Assembly: GCA_051294375.1 (NCBI GenBank)
Contig: CM119268.1
Coordinates: forward strand, 20,254,531-20,318,530
Length of the DNA: 64,000 nt
DNA from: Paraspadella gotoi
Lineage: Eukaryota; Chaetognatha
Direction of reading: 5' to 3'
Shown here: piece by piece, positions 1-13,793 of the stretch
Numbering within the stretch: the stretch's first letter is position 1
Layout: each line of letters opens with the position of its first letter
The notes under the pieces: generated by a model
Seen by the model: only the letters and a program-made list of their open reading frames with translations
What the model was told of the DNA's origin: nothing
Databases searched by the model: none
Program-made: the position numbers and the translations under genes

Positions 1-3000
1 GGACCCGCGCTCGCCTCCGTCACCGAAACTGGTACCATGTCCCCACGGGTGGTCACGATGCATCAGTCGTTAAAACTATTTTTATTCCAAGTTCTTGACT
101 CTTTTTTTTTCCCTCGAAATTACGAAGAAAATCTCCATCCCACAAAATCGATAATCATTAATGATCCACCCTAAAAGTTTCACGGTCTTTTCACAACCCT
201 CTTTCCTCTCTCCAGGATCCCCTTCAAACGCATCGTCAGATGCGGGGACCAGCACGGGTCCGAGTCCCACCAACAGCCACCTCGACCCCCACAAGATCGA
301 ACTCGGCAACAGACTCTACCCCAAAGTGTTCCAGATGCAGCCTGCCCTCGCGGGGAAAATCACTGGTAAGTCAGAAAAAATGGTTTGAAAAACTCGTCGG
401 GTTGATTTGTTTTGAATTTATAATATTTTTTATCGTCACAATCGCTTAGCGTTTGCGACGATATTGTAACGCTTTTGCGCATAAGTGGCGTCGTCGTCGT
501 CGGCGTTCTAAATTATAGATCGCCTTTTTTATGATTAAATTTGGGTGTATAAAGCTGAAAATTTATATACAGCTTCTCATCATCGATGTGCTTAAAATTG
601 AGTCTGGACAGTTATTAAATATGTTTTGTTTACGTTTTATCAAAACAAACAAATTTTCTCTCTTTTTATATTTCTTTCTCTTTCTCTTTTAATTACATGT
701 CTCTCTCCCTCTCTCTTTTCCCGAGTCACTGACTCATAGGGAAGAAAAACGACTCTGCAGGGGCTTATTCTTTTTCTCTCTTTTCTCCTGCTGCTTCAGC
801 TGCTGTCTTTTGATTTCTTTCTTTTTTTCTTTTTCTCTCTCTCTGAGTTTTTAATAAAAAAAAATTGAAATAGGATTGAACTAGTAAAATCAGTTTTTTT
901 TGTTATTTTTTTTATCAAGGGCTGCGTCTGCTGATTAGTTTATTTTTTGACAATGAAAATTTTTTTTTCTTCTTTTTTTTTCAGAAACTGTAACTTTAAT
1001 TTATAATTTATAAAATATAATTTTTTTTTTCTGTTTTCTCAAATTTTATTTTTTTTAGTATCAAAATTTGTCGTCAATCCATATTTTTCTTATGCGATTG
1101 CGACGATCCTTATGCTTTTAAGATTTTTTTCTTTGATTTCGTTCATGATTCCGCCCATTTTTCAATTTATCAGGTATGCTTCTGGAGATGTCGCCGGCGC
1201 AGATCCTCTTCCTATTGGCTTCGGACGAGAGTTTGAGGACGCGTTGCGATGAGGCCGTCGACGTCATCATCCAGCACGGCGGGAGGATGGAGGTTCGTCG
1301 AATTTTTGGGCCGAGGGTTATATCTGAAAAAAAAACTTGTGGTTATTTGTTGTCATTGTTACTCGCAGGTGGGCGCGTCGGCGACCCTCGTGACTTCGGG
1401 CGTCGGAGGCTCCGCGCCCGCTGATCCATCTGCGCCCGTCTCGACGGCGCCGTCGACCTCGGCTTCCACGGCCCCCGCCCCCGCCCATCATCATCAGCTC
1501 CTTAATGAGTTCGATCAAATCTTCACGCTTAATCCTTCCTCCGGTTCGTCAATGTTTGGAGGGAATTAATTGCCTGAAAAAAGAGTTGTGAGAAATTGAT
1601 TGTGACGATCTGGAAGAAGGTTATATGTATTATTTTCTTTTATACTCGAAAGGTTTGAACAAAAACTCTTTACTGACATTGATTTAATACAATGCAATTA
1701 AATTTAAAAAAAAAGGAGGAGCAACGATGACGACCTCCTCCTCCTCCTCCTCGGATAAACGGAAATCCTCCTCCTCCTCCCACAAATCCTCCTCCGGCGC
1801 GGCGCTGACGACCGTCGCTTCCACCGGCGAGTCCTCGACGTCGCGCGCGGCCCCGGCGTCGACGCCGGCCGACCTCGCGCCGACCCAGGACGATATGGAG
1901 GGCGAAGAGCCCGAAGACGGCGCCCCGCTCTTCTGGCAGCCCGGCAAGAGAGGCTTCTACTCGCCGAGGGCGCCGAAGGGCGGGACTCCGTCAGCGGAGA
2001 GGCTTAACGCTTATAGAAACGTCGGGAGGTGAGTGATCGATCGATTGAAATGGTTGGATTAGTCAAGTAGAATAAACTTTTCTTAATCGTCCCTCTCTCA
2101 TCTTAGGATAATCGGTCTCTGCCTCCTCCAAAACGAGATGTGCCCCCTCTATCTGAACCGCCATGTGCTTAAATACGTCCTCGGACGCCGCATCGGTTGG
2201 CACGACCTCGCCTTCTTCGATCCCGTCACCTACGAGTCCATGCGGCGCCTCGTCGTCGACGCCGAGACTCAACCCTCGGGCCGCGACGCCGCGGCGCTCT
2301 TCGCCTCGCTCGACCTCACCTTTTGCGCCGAGCTGGGCGAGGAAGAGGGGGGAGAGATGGTGAGTTGAGAGGGTGGGGTCACGTTGAGAGAAATTGTCAT
2401 ACCTTGACTTTATTTTAATTCCTCCCAAAAGGTTCAACTCATCGGCGGCGGTTCCGAGGTCGAAGTGACGCCTTCGAACGTTTACGAATACGTCCGTCGC
2501 TACGCGCGTCACCGGATGGTCACCGTCGCCAAGCAACCGCTGGACAACATCCGAGAGGGAGTCTTCGACGTCATACCCCGCTCATCGCTGGATGGACTCT
2601 TCGCCGAGGATCTCCGCCTATTGCTCAACGGAGTCGGGGAGATCGACGTTCAGGTTCGCGTGGGTGTGGGAATTGATAAAAAATATAGTTTGATAATTTA
2701 ATTAATATCCCACGCCCGTCCTTCCAGGCTCTGATCAACTACACTTCCTTCAACGACGAGTCTAAGGACATCGGCGGAGACCGCGTGGTCAAGTTCAAGC
2801 GCTGGTTTTGGTCTGTCGTCGAGCGCATGTCGAACCTGGAACGTCAGGACCTCGTCTATTTTTGGACCTCATCGCCGGCCCTACCCGCATCCGAGGAGGG
2901 GTTCCAGCCCATGCCCACTATCACAGTGCGGCCACCCGACGACTCGCACCTACCGACCGCTAATACCTGCATCTCCCGACTCTACATCCCGTTGTACAGG

Positions 3001-3139
3001 TAGGGTTATTTCTATATATGCTCCGACCGAGCCTTACTACAGTTTCCAATGTTTGTTCCCATTTCCTTTCAGCTCTAAACAAATTCTCCGAACCAAACTG
3101 CTTTTAGCCATCAAAACTAAAAATTTTGGATTCGTCTGA
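1..3139 (+). CDS. UBR5: UBR5/hyd E3 ubiquitin ligase, C-terminal part (MLLE + HECT)
   Basis: HECT-type E3 ubiquitin ligase; only the 3' part lies in the window. Exons by splice signal and phase: about 1-31 (tentative, the phase fits), 216-365, 1174-1292, 1369-1543, 1716-2028, 2107-2359, 2432-2653, 2728-2999, 3073-3139 (stop TGA 3137-3139). Exons 216-365 and 1174-1292 encode an MLLE (PABC) peptide-binding domain with [18 protein letters not shown] followed by [17 protein letters not shown] low-complexity Ser/Thr/Ala linker follows. The HECT domain starts near [14 protein letters not shown] and is complete, with [32 protein letters not shown] and the catalytic motif LPTANTC (Cys codon 2968-2970). 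The end, [13 protein letters not shown], is the UBR5-specific terminus, which separates it from other HECT ligases. UBR5 forms K11/K48 chains and acts in protein quality control. The UBR box and upstream domains lie outside the window. The gene converges on calpain. Confidence 0.95.
431..1108 (+). mobile_element. family A terminal-inverted-repeat element, full copy, in a UBR5 intron
   Basis: A roughly 680-bp non-coding repeat. It begins TATCGTC(A/G)CAATCGC and ends GCGATTGCGACGAT, a terminal inverted repeat of about 13 bp. The interior holds ATCATCGATGTGCTTAAAATTG, TTTTGTTTACGTTTTATC and long pyrimidine runs. The same order recurs at 22385-23138 and 25972-27427, and as fragments near 7560-7810 and 13400-13820. 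The TIRs and lack of coding capacity suggest a MITE-like DNA element. The superfamily is not determined because I see no clear target duplication. Confidence 0.6.
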
Positions 3140-3833
3140 GTTGAAATGATTGCGGAATTTCGTTCGTTTGGACGTCTCCCTAGTTTTTCTATTCGGATTC
3201 TTTCCATCTTGTCAGAAACGCGGAAAAATGACCAAACTGCAAACTTTCTCGAGTTAAAATTCACCGTAATTCATAGAGTTCTGTTTTATAGCGATTGGGA
3301 GCTTCGAACGATGACTTTTAATTATTCTCGTTATTGATGAAAAAACGTTTTTGTGTGCAGAAAAATTCTTTGTTCGATTACGATCAGTTAATCTAATAGT
3401 AATATAACAGTGCGTAAATCAACACGGAAGCACTATGTTCTCTTTATGCCCATTTAAACTCGTATGTAGGTTTTTTTGTTGTTTTATACCAAAAAAAAAG
3501 TTAAGTATAGTAACATCGACTAACCAAGATAGCTTGGTCAGCCGTGAAAGAAAACCTTAGGAAAACAAGTTTGATTATTGGATCATCAAAAATAGCCTGA
3601 ATGAATGCTTTATATATAACACAGTTATTAGTTAGTGGAAAGACGGGAGCATTTTTTAACTTGTTGCACAGTTATTGGTTTCGTTTTCCTACTATATAGA
3701 TAGCTAACGATTAATAGAAACAATACGCGCTGGATGAAGCCATGACAAAAATTGTCCGGAAAACTAAGTATAAAAATACTAGAAGACGGTTGCTCGCAAC
3801 GAGAGGATCTTCGCTACGATTCTCGCGGGCACT
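3140..3833. other. convergent intergenic spacer between UBR5 and calpain
   Basis: AT-rich sequence holding both 3' UTRs. I see no coding exon. The first plus-strand AATAAA hexamer after the UBR5 stop is at 3932-3937, inside the calpain 3' region, so the two transcripts may overlap tail to tail. No TTTATT (minus-strand AATAAA) was seen between the two stop codons. Confidence 0.5.
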
Positions 3834-6800
3834 TCACTGGTACAGACTCTCCCTGACGTAGTCCTTCAGAGAGAAGGTCGCCGTACGATCCTCGTTTATG
3901 TGAAGGGAGAAACTCTCTGCAGGGAAGGGAGGAATAAAGCGTAAAGGTGAGACGGTTGTTCAATGTGGTTTTTTTTGTACTTAATTTTTGTTAATTATGA
4001 ATTCAAATAAAACCTGGGATTGGGTAATTAGGTAAGGAAGAAATGCAGTCGCGGTCGTATTGCCAAGTATTAGCTGGCTATAATTTACTGAAATTGGGGC
4101 ACACTTACGGCAACACTTCTTCAGTCGGGCGATGCATTGCATAAAGTCGTCGAAAGAGATTTGGCCGTCCTGATCACCGAATCGCACTACCAGAGCATTG
4201 TTAAGGTCGCAGCTGACATTGTATCCAAGTTTGCTGAGTGCACCTCGCAACTCCATCGCCGAGAAAGACCCCGTCCCGTCTACGTCCACCTCTTTGAAGA
4301 CTTTCTGAAGAAGTAGGAAAATAATATTCAAATTTATTCACGCAGTTAAACAAAACCTCATTTACAGTAAATATTAAATATTGTACAACGACAGTAGTTA
4401 AAAAATCAGTAAAGTTTAGAAATTTGAATTATTCAACACTTTCCATACCAGCCAGTGCTCAATGTCCCTCCAGAGGTTCGCGAACTCGTTGAAACCGAGT
4501 TGGCCCGAATTGTCTGCGTCCATCATCGCGACGAGCCCTTTGCAAGTTCCCGCGGAGAAGGACTCAAAGTCGAAGTCCACCGAGGGAACTGAGTTGAAGG
4601 AAAAGCGTAGTAGAAGCAAGGTTCCGGGGAAGGGAGGGATTAAAAGGAGTCAAAATTCGGGTCAAGAATTACGTTCCCGAGTCGGTGCTCACTGTTTTGA
4701 AAAACGCAGGTGAGGAGCTGCTTGAGCTCGTAGGCGTCGATTTCGTCGTTGCTGCCGGCGACTTGCTCGAAGATTCCGGATAGCTGTGCGTCCTTCTCTC
4801 GCCTCGTGTCATCGTCCTCTTCCTCGGGGTTCATCTGGGAGAGAGCCACAGAGAGCGAGCGTTGTAAAAGAGAGCAGGAAAGAGAAAAATGTGACGTTTA
4901 GGATTATGAAGAGCGAAATCATACGTGTCGCAAAACACAATGAAAAATCCGCCTTTGATGTTAAAGTGATGCAACCTGTTGAACCGAGAATTACCTCATA
5001 ATAGGCCTAATTTATATCGAAAAGTGACAATGTGAGTCAAAAAAAAAAAACCTAAAATTTTAAACTATTCGTCTAATTGGTGCAAAATGTTAGTCTCAAC
5101 ATGCCACTTATATATTTCACTGGGCCATATTGTTTGTGAGTTGCGTAGCTGTTGAAATTAACGAAAAAGAAAAAACGAAAGTAGAAAGGACCCCATCAAG
5201 AAGTGATCTCAATTACAAAACGATTTGCGTACCTTTTTATAATTCGAACGCGAAAATATTGGCAAACGAGAAATATTTATTTAATAAAAATCTAGCAACC
5301 GAAATTGAAAGCCCAACAACCTTGGTCATTTTTCTTTTCATGAATTTTAGTTCCCTTGCGCGATAAAAAAATTGACATCCGATATTGTTTTCAAAAAAAA
5401 ACAAAAAAAAAAACAAACAATGGTTAAGTCTATGTATGCAAAAAAGAAAATTAATATGAAAAGAAGCTTACTTTACGAGATGCCTGTGCGAGATGGTAGC
5501 GAAAGTGAAGTTGAATGCGTTAATGCCCGAGTCCGACATGCCTATTTGAACTGAGGGAATCAGTTCAGGTCTTACCTTGGACTCGTCCATGCTGGTTTCT
5601 TGATCCAAGTCTTGCGCCGTTTGCTCCTTTTCTGAAAAGATACGAACGAGGAAGTCTCCCTGATCGTTAGGTTGGTAAGAAGATGGCATGATCACGTATT
5701 GGCCCGGGGACAAGCTAAACCGACCCGTCACTTCCCTGTGAGGGAAAGGGAAGTAAGCGGATAAATTTTAAACGAGAAAAAACTCAGTTTTAAACGTTTC
5801 TACCTTTCAAAAGATTGAATATGGAGTTCTTACTTCTAAGCTAAGTGTAAATTCTTCTGCGAAATTTTCAAATGAATATTTTTGAGCTATTGAGGAAAAT
5901 CTTGCTCTGAAAGAGCGAATTATGTTTTAAAACATGTCATTTGTTATAGAAAAACCTGGTATTGATAAAGGTAGACATCCCGACAGATCGCCTTCTAAGA
6001 AACCAGTCCTTTTCCAAAGGCTGCCCGGCCTCCAGTCTTTCCGCATCTTCCTCCTCGCAAGCATAGATCGCGAAACCGATTGTCAACATTTGCTGTTTCT
6101 TCTGTCGACCTAGCATCAAAAGGCATTTTCAAAGTAGTTTTATTGCTCATTAAATTCTCTCGAAACAATTTACCCTTTCTCCGGTCCTTCTGCATGACGG
6201 CAATGATGCAGGAACAGACGTCGTCTGCATCGTCGTCAACGTCCTCCAGTGTGACGAGAATTTGAGGATTAATCCAGAAGGAATCTGAGGCATGTTATAA
6301 CTCCGTTTAACCACTACTACCGAAACGTGTGTTGAGCAATTGTTTGCTATTTGTACAAAAGCTGTTGTTCGATGCCCAAAAATCATCTCACCGGGGTAGT
6401 TTCGGCATCCGCCGGCGCTGGCATTTTTCACCCATCTTTTGTCGTACTGCAAGCATTGCCAGCCCTTCTTATCGTCGTCTGAGTCAGCCATGCATTCAGG
6501 AGTGAGATTACAGACCTTCAGTTCATAAATAAAGGTGAACAATGAGCATCGAAAAATTGTTAATAAACTACTATGGCAACGGGCGGACATGTGTGATGCC
6601 CGGGGTGTGATGCATCTCCCGACAGCTGGCGCTCAGGGCTTTGGATGCCGACACCATCACACTAACCAGCGTGACCAAGAGGGGATTGAACTCAGAACTC
6701 GCGTGCACGGTTGGTGAACGAGTACTTAGTTGTCCAAGCTGAGTTTCACCAAGCTATACCTCAAAATTAAATTCTCTATTCGAAACTTTCCCACAGCCTT

Positions 6801-9800
6801 TTCTTTCCAAAAGGCGAGATACCGCGAATGTGGGGGTGGTTTCGATAAAAATCAGAATTCCATTCAGAATTACATATTTTATTAACTTTTTAATATCGTT
6901 TGTAATAATAACCACTTACGAATTATTATAACCTGATCAGACATTATTTGAAATCCTTTCTTTTCGTTGTGTTTGTGAATTACAGAGTTTGAATTAGGTT
7001 CGAACAATAATAATAATCGTTGTTCGAATCTAATTCACACTCTCTAGATAACCTGATCATAATCTTTCATGAAAAATATAATTTTAAAATGAATCTGGGA
7101 TAATTACATGTAAAGTATCAAACCAACCTCCAATTTGCTCCAACATGCTTTGAAGTCATCAATATTCATCCAAAACTCTCCGTCGTGACTCTTATTCAAA
7201 CCCATTGCCTCTCTAGTTTCTTCATCCAAATTGTTCCATTCGTCCGAACCTGAAAATATATGTCAGCTTTATTTCTTACAGAGGCTTTCAGTTTGACAAA
7301 ATATATCAGTATTATATAAACCAAATTTCTTTTGAACAAAATGTAAATTTCCAAAGAGCGCTTACTGTCTGACCACGCCCCAGTCCATTCAGCTGTTAAA
7401 AGGAAATAAATGGATTTATTTAGTACGTTTATATAAAGTATTATATTATTATTATTATTATATCAAGTATACCTTCATTTCCCCATGGATTTCTGCAGCG
7501 GACTAGTTGAAACTCTTCAGCCTTAAAATGTAAAATTTGAAACATAAGTGATACGTGAAATGCGATTTGTTTACATTTTATATAAACAAAACAAATTTAT
7601 TCTATTTATATATATATTTATATGTAGCTCTTTTTCTAAGTCGCTGCCTCTTCTAATTTGTCCATAAACGAGTTTAGTTCCGCAGCGGCTGAAAATAACG
7701 CGCATCTCTCTCTTTTTCTCTTCGTCTCTCTTTCTCTATTTTTTATTTAAAAAAAATTGTATGTCTGAATCGAACTCGTGATGTTATCATTTTAGCATCT
7801 TTTCTCTTTTTTTATCTCTTACACATTTATTTACTGAATTTTTTAAATTAAATTAAATCAATTAAATTCGTTCAATTTAATTAATTCAGTTCTTACTTTC
7901 TTTAATTTAAATTAAATAAATTTAAAATTAATTCGTTCATACATTTCATTTCATTTTATTCATTTATTTTTTTATTTATATTTATTTTCTGTGGCTTCGA
8001 AGGTTTAGTAGCCACGGGGTCAACCCTCGGTGGTTATTATGTTTAGCGGTCGCAAAGGAGGCCGGTTACTGAGTGTCTCTCTCTCTCTCTTACTTTATCT
8101 TTGCCGTGCTCTCTCTTTTTGGTCTCGTCTCATGATCTTCCATGGTAATCATGTATTCTCTGTATCACATTGTTATTCGCCAATAATATAAGATTATTAC
8201 CGCTACATAACTGGCCTAGCCCGACGAGAACATGCAAAAATCCTTCTGAACAACAAAACAACCCATGACGGAGCTTTTTATTGCCACCGTGTTTCTCTCA
8301 GACGGCCCTACGAGACAAGAATCTGTAAGCCAAGGAATACTGATAATTGTCAAAGATGTCGGGAGCGCAAAGTCCATTGTTTTATTCAGTTTTTCCGATA
8401 AATACCAATTTAAAGTTAGTTTCAAGGCAGCGACATCCGAATTTCCAACGACCAAACAATAAATCACGTTATTGAATTTCACGCTGAAGGAATGAAAGAA
8501 AAGTTTTGCTCCATAATTTTCTCAAAAAATTGTTCAACGTCAAAGACGCCATTTACAGGTGCGCCTACCACGGTTCATAATTTGGCGACGACGACGACAG
8601 CAGCGTCTCTAATTGCGGCTTTTCCCGCGACATCGGAACTCGCGTCTCTCGTGAAGAGTCCGCCTCCTGGTTGGTTTCCGCCAACTCGAGATGCCTCCAC
8701 TGGAACGACCGCCCCAACAACTTTCAATGCCTCTTCTTCGACCATCGGTGTTTTTGATACTGTTGAGGCCGCCTATCTCACGGACATTGTCATTACGGCA
8801 AATGCAGCCGTTGCTACAGTCAAGGCTTCCACGAAAGATGTCTCCACTCAAACGCGCATCAAAACCGACGACAATGTAAACATCACCATCGTGGATGCCA
8901 CGCAAGCCACTATTGACGTGCTGAACGCTGCAAGGCTTGCGGCTCCATCCCTTAATGATGTCGTCCATTCCGTGCTGTGCGACGCTGACTAGGGACATCA
9001 AAAACGTCAAGCTCAGTCACAAAAACTGCCTGCCTAACGTCACCCCCTGGTCAAACACCACCGCCACCACGGAAGGTGCAGCCGCCATCTTGGAGGGTGT
9101 CGTCGCCATCTTGCAGGGTATCGCCGCCATCTTGCAGGGCGTCACCGCCATCTCGCAGGGCGTTGCCGCCATCTTGCAGGGCGTTGCCACAACCTCGGAA
9201 GGCGCTGCCGCCACTCTGGAAGGCTCCTCAACCCTCTCGGAAAACGCCACTACAACCTCACTGGGCATCACCACCTCGCAGGGCGCCGCCGCCACCCCAC
9301 AGAGCGCCGCCTTCTCTCTGAAAGCCATCTCTGCCCGACCAGCCAGTTTCTTCATTTTACCGGTTGGCTCCATCGCCTCAACGATCCTATGCCGGCGTTT
9401 GCGCGGCAATAAACTCCTCAAAACGCCACCCACCAGACTGTCCATCAGCCACCCCTACCTTCATCAGAAGAACGTCCTTCGAACTTTTTTCCGGGAGAGG
9501 GAATGTGTGGCTCCGAAGGTTTCGTAGCCACGGAGTCAACCCTCGGTGGTCATTGTTTACAGAGTAGTGTCCGTCTCTGTCTTACAATATCTGTGCCTTG
9601 CTCTCTCTTTTTAGTCTCGTCTCATGATCTTCCATGGTAAACATGTATTCTCTGTATCATATTGTTATTCGCCAATAATATATGATTATGACCGCTACAA
9701 TTCATTTATTTATTTATTTATTTTCCATTTCCTGCGATGATCTTAAGCCAAGTTTGTTAAGTATAAAACTTAGTTTTCCTGTATCAAATATGAATTTTTG

Positions 9801-12800
9801 TTCGAGTATTAAAGTTTGTCATGGGTACCGAATTTTTTTATGCGATTTTTTAGTGTTTTTTTATGTTTCTAATTACCTTGCAAACCGCCGTAATCGAGTA
9901 TGCATGGCCTGATATGAGGCCATTGTCTTGTCTCCCTTCAATTTCTCCAGTGTTAAGGCTGCATCTGTAGTTATCAAAACGAGAATAATAATATTTTAAA
10001 TTGAAACAATATGGTAAAAATATTAGTTTATACATAAATGTTTATAAACGCAGAGTATTTTCTATTTACCCCATCAAAGAGCCTTTCATGTAAGCCCTGT
10101 ACATAGTTTCAAATATGTCGACATCTTCTGGAAGTTCTTGGAGGTCGTAATTTTCTGAGACTCCGCCCATAAAATCCTCCATAGCCTCGATGGTGTTTCC
10201 TCCTCTGAGAGTTTCGTAGCTTCCATGCAACCTTTATTTTGTGAGGGTAAGAACCTTAGTTCGTAACATTTTTGAACGATGATTATTAAAGCATACTTGG
10301 CATAAGCTTTCTCCAGCAGCGCGGACCAGAACTCGTTCCCTTCTGCACTTTGCATAAAGACAAGTCGACCGCCGTTGGTTGGAAGACGATCATCGATGCA
10401 GACCTCCACCCATCTACCGAAACGCCAGAATCGAAACCTATGAAAGATGACGAAACAAATTTCGGTCAAAGAACAACTATTCATTGTTCATTAAAACTAC
10501 AGCGACTTGTACCAACCTGAATAGGCCGCAGTAGTCATCCTCGAAAGATTGCTCCGGCACCACTCGCTTGAACAGCCAGGGATTTTCAGCCAAGGCGGCT
10601 GTGGCGGCCAGTAGCCAACAGTCGCCGAGTTGACCCTGGTTGATATCGAGACGGCTCGCCCCGTCCTTCAAAAACATAGGACCATCGCAAATTTCCTAGT
10701 TGAAAGAGTTAGAATATTTATTCGCCATTATTGCTGGTCATTGTCGCTACAAGTAGAAAAATTCGTGGGAAAATTTTACTCTCGCCGACCGGGGCTTTGG
10801 CGTCTTTTGAAACAAGTTTGAGCAAACAATACCGGATCTGCGCACGATCATTAGCGGTAAGCAGCTGATCAGATAATTAATTTACTTTGTCGGTCCGTCG
10901 GTCCAATCTTGTCGGGCATTCTATTATATCATGTCAGAACATCGAATTATGTTAAATTATGCAAAAAAATGTCTGTCTGTCCGTCCGTCCGTCCCACCTA
11001 CCTTAACAAAAAACTCCACTTACTCATGATTGGATGGATGGATTGGAATGAAAATTTGTTTGGGGGTAGGGAAGCCTGTGATTGAGATGTATTAGATATT
11101 TCGCTCCGCGCTTAGAAAAAAATCCGAAAGAACAAAGCGGTTTCTGATAATTTTGGTTCCTAGTAGAGTTCCGATAACCGTTAATTTTTTAGGAAATTCG
11201 CTTAGCCGTTAAAACTAACATTTTTAACGGTTAACCGTTAAAGATCGGTTAATTTTATAATTTAATTAAGATATAAAACAAACTCAGTATTTAATAGTAT
11301 TTTCTCTTTAACTCTGGCTCCTGAATGCACTGGAGTCTGGACACTCGAAACAGAGTCAAAACATGTCTGTTTTTTATGTCAAATAAAATTGTTGTAACAA
11401 AACAAATATTTTTGCTAATCTCATAATACAATGAAACGAAAGGATACCATCAAATTCTAAATCTAGTATAATTTGTTTTCTCTCTTTTGCTTTATATTTT
11501 TCTTTCTCTACTTCTCTTCCTCATTATTTTTGTAGTTGTTAGTTTCTTGAACGCTTGTTTTCTGTTGTTAGTCTTTCATAAACCATGACCAATGGTCATT
11601 GACCATAAATATAAATATGAATTTTAATTTATTGATAGACTGGTTGATTTATCGATTGATCAAAAAATTTATTGATTAATAAATATATTTTTCAGTTAAT
11701 TAAAATGTATATCATCATTATTGAAGGATAGTTTTAGTTAGCCTTTTTTAAGATTCGTTCTTTCTATTATCAATTTTTAAATTTTTTATAATGATTAGGT
11801 TTTTTGTTTATTTTTTTCATTCATTCGGTTTTATTTCATTTGCTTCTTTGTTCATTTTAAATAGGGAAAGAAAAAGGGAGAAAAAGTAAAATAAGAAGGT
11901 ATGGTGGACTAAAATCCACCAACCGCTCATCAGTGGTCATTGGTGCTGGAGGCAAGTCATTCCCCTCCCAACCCAAAGGTCCGAGGTTCTTGCCCGGTGG
12001 CCGCCTAGCAGTTAAGAGGGATGCGCACTTAACCCGCCTGTAACACGATCAAGCTCAGTGACTGCTTATATTGAACGGTTCTGTCATTAACATATAATAA
12101 TTTATAATTATAATTATAATAATAATTACTGTCTCTTCAAAGGATTATTTATTTTTAGCAAAATTGAATATATATTATTGAATGGATGGGCGAAAAAAAG
12201 GAAAAAGGTACAATAAAAGGGAGAAACAAGTTTGAGCAAACAATGTCGGATCTGCTACGATAATTAATTAATTAATTAATTAATTAATTATATGTCTCTT
12301 TCTCTCTCTCTCTCTCTCTCTTTTTTATGCAATTGCGACGATTGCTTTTAAGATTTTTTTAACTTACATCATTTTTTCAACTTGCATCATTTTTTCATTT
12401 TGCATCATTTTTTCAATTTGCAACATTTTTTCAATTTGCATCATTTTTTCAACTTTCATCATTCTTTCAACTTGCATCATTTTTTCAACTTGCATCATTT
12501 TTTCAACTAGCATCATTTTTTTAAATTGCATCATTTTTTCACATTAATTAATTAATTAATTAATTAATTAAAACATTTATTAGTAATCATTTATTCCATT
12601 TAAACTCATTTCCACTTGCACAATTCCGTCAAAACTTTATATCTGGCTTCTTCTCACACTTTCCTACCGGCTCACAAAATTTCATCTCAATCTATCATGG
12701 GTTAAAATAAATAAAAAGATTCAAGTAAATGTGACTCATATTTTTTCATTTAAACTCATTTCCACTCGTACGTTTCCACCGAAACTTTATATCAAGCTTC

Positions 12801-13749
12801 GTCACACATTTTCCTACCGCACACAAAATTTCATTCCAATTCAACCAGCCAATCACGAGTTATTGGAGCTTTTTGCTAAGGTGGGACGGATGGACGGATT
12901 AATTGACTGATTAATTAATTATTGATTAATTGACTAATTTATTAATTAACTGATTAATTATTTGATTTATTAATACATCCTGCATATACATTTAATATAA
13001 AGGAAAAAGAAGCATAATCAATTTTTTGTTTTTTCCATTTAAACTCATTTCCACTCAAACGATTCCATCAAAACTTGTTTTCCTGTTCAATCACACACTT
13101 TCCTACCCACATACAAAATTCTAGGTCAATTGCCCAATCCACTCATGAGCAATTAATTAGGCAATTTGTTAATTAATTTGATTTGAAATGTTTTAGGTAT
13201 TTTCGTCACTAACCATGACAAAAGCAATGACGACGATGAGAATAATGCCGATAATGATTGACTTGATTGATTGATTGAATAATCAAATAATAGATAAATG
13301 AATTGATTGATTAAATAATTAATTAATAGATAAATAAATTGATTGATTGAATAATTAATTGATTGATAAATTGACTGATTAATTAATTATTGTTTATTAA
13401 CTGATTTTTCTCTTTAATTATATGTAGCTATCTCTCTCCCTTTTCCCCAGTGCTGATTCATCGGGAAAAAAACGAGTCTGCAGAAGGCTCTGCAGGGGCT
13501 CTTTCTTTTTCTCTCTTTTCTCCTGCTGCTTCTGCTGCTGCTTTTGATTTCTTCCTTTTTTTCTGGCTGTCTCTGCTGCTGCCGCTGCTGATTCGTCCGA
13601 AAACGATCTCTCTCTCTTTCTCTCTCTCTCTCTGCGTTTTTGTTAAAAAAAAATTGAATTAGGATTGAACTCGTAAAATTATGCATCGCATTCGTGCATG
13701 TTATCATTTTGCTATTGCAACATCAAGTTTTAATTTCCTTTTTATATCC

Positions 13750-13793
<44 letters not shown>

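Larger units (their letters stand above)
7990..9699 (+). mobile_element. miniature LTR retrotransposon (about 1.7 kb) in a calpain intron
   Basis: Two direct repeats (7990-8207 and 9506-9699), both starting TGTGGCT and ending CCGCTACA, flank a 1.3-kb interior. Just before the 3' copy lies a purine run GGGAGAGGGAA (9493-9503), placed like a polypurine tract for plus-strand elements. Just after the 5' copy comes TAACTGGCCTAGCCCGACGAG, where a primer-binding site belongs; the tRNA is not identified. The interior has open frames (8492-8992, then an overlapping frame to about 9527) but no recognisable gag, protease, RT or integrase. It is therefore a TRIM-like or other non-autonomous LTR element. 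No clear target-site duplication is visible in the AT-rich flanks. It sits in the intron 7522-9876, opposite to the gene. Confidence 0.7.

Noticed and set aside
5468-5575. Extension of the calpain frame beyond 5576
   Set aside because: It is read-through past a clear GTAAGACC donor. The next in-phase exon (4693-4834) starts the EF-hand domain as expected.
9017-9445. Antisense 142-codon ORF in the miniature LTR element
   Set aside because: It mirrors the 21-bp tandem repeat. Element orientation from the polypurine tract favours the plus strand.
12361-12544. Regular 18-bp repeats resembling a CRISPR array
   Set aside because: The units are contiguous with no spacers, and the genome is eukaryotic. 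It is a simple tandem repeat.
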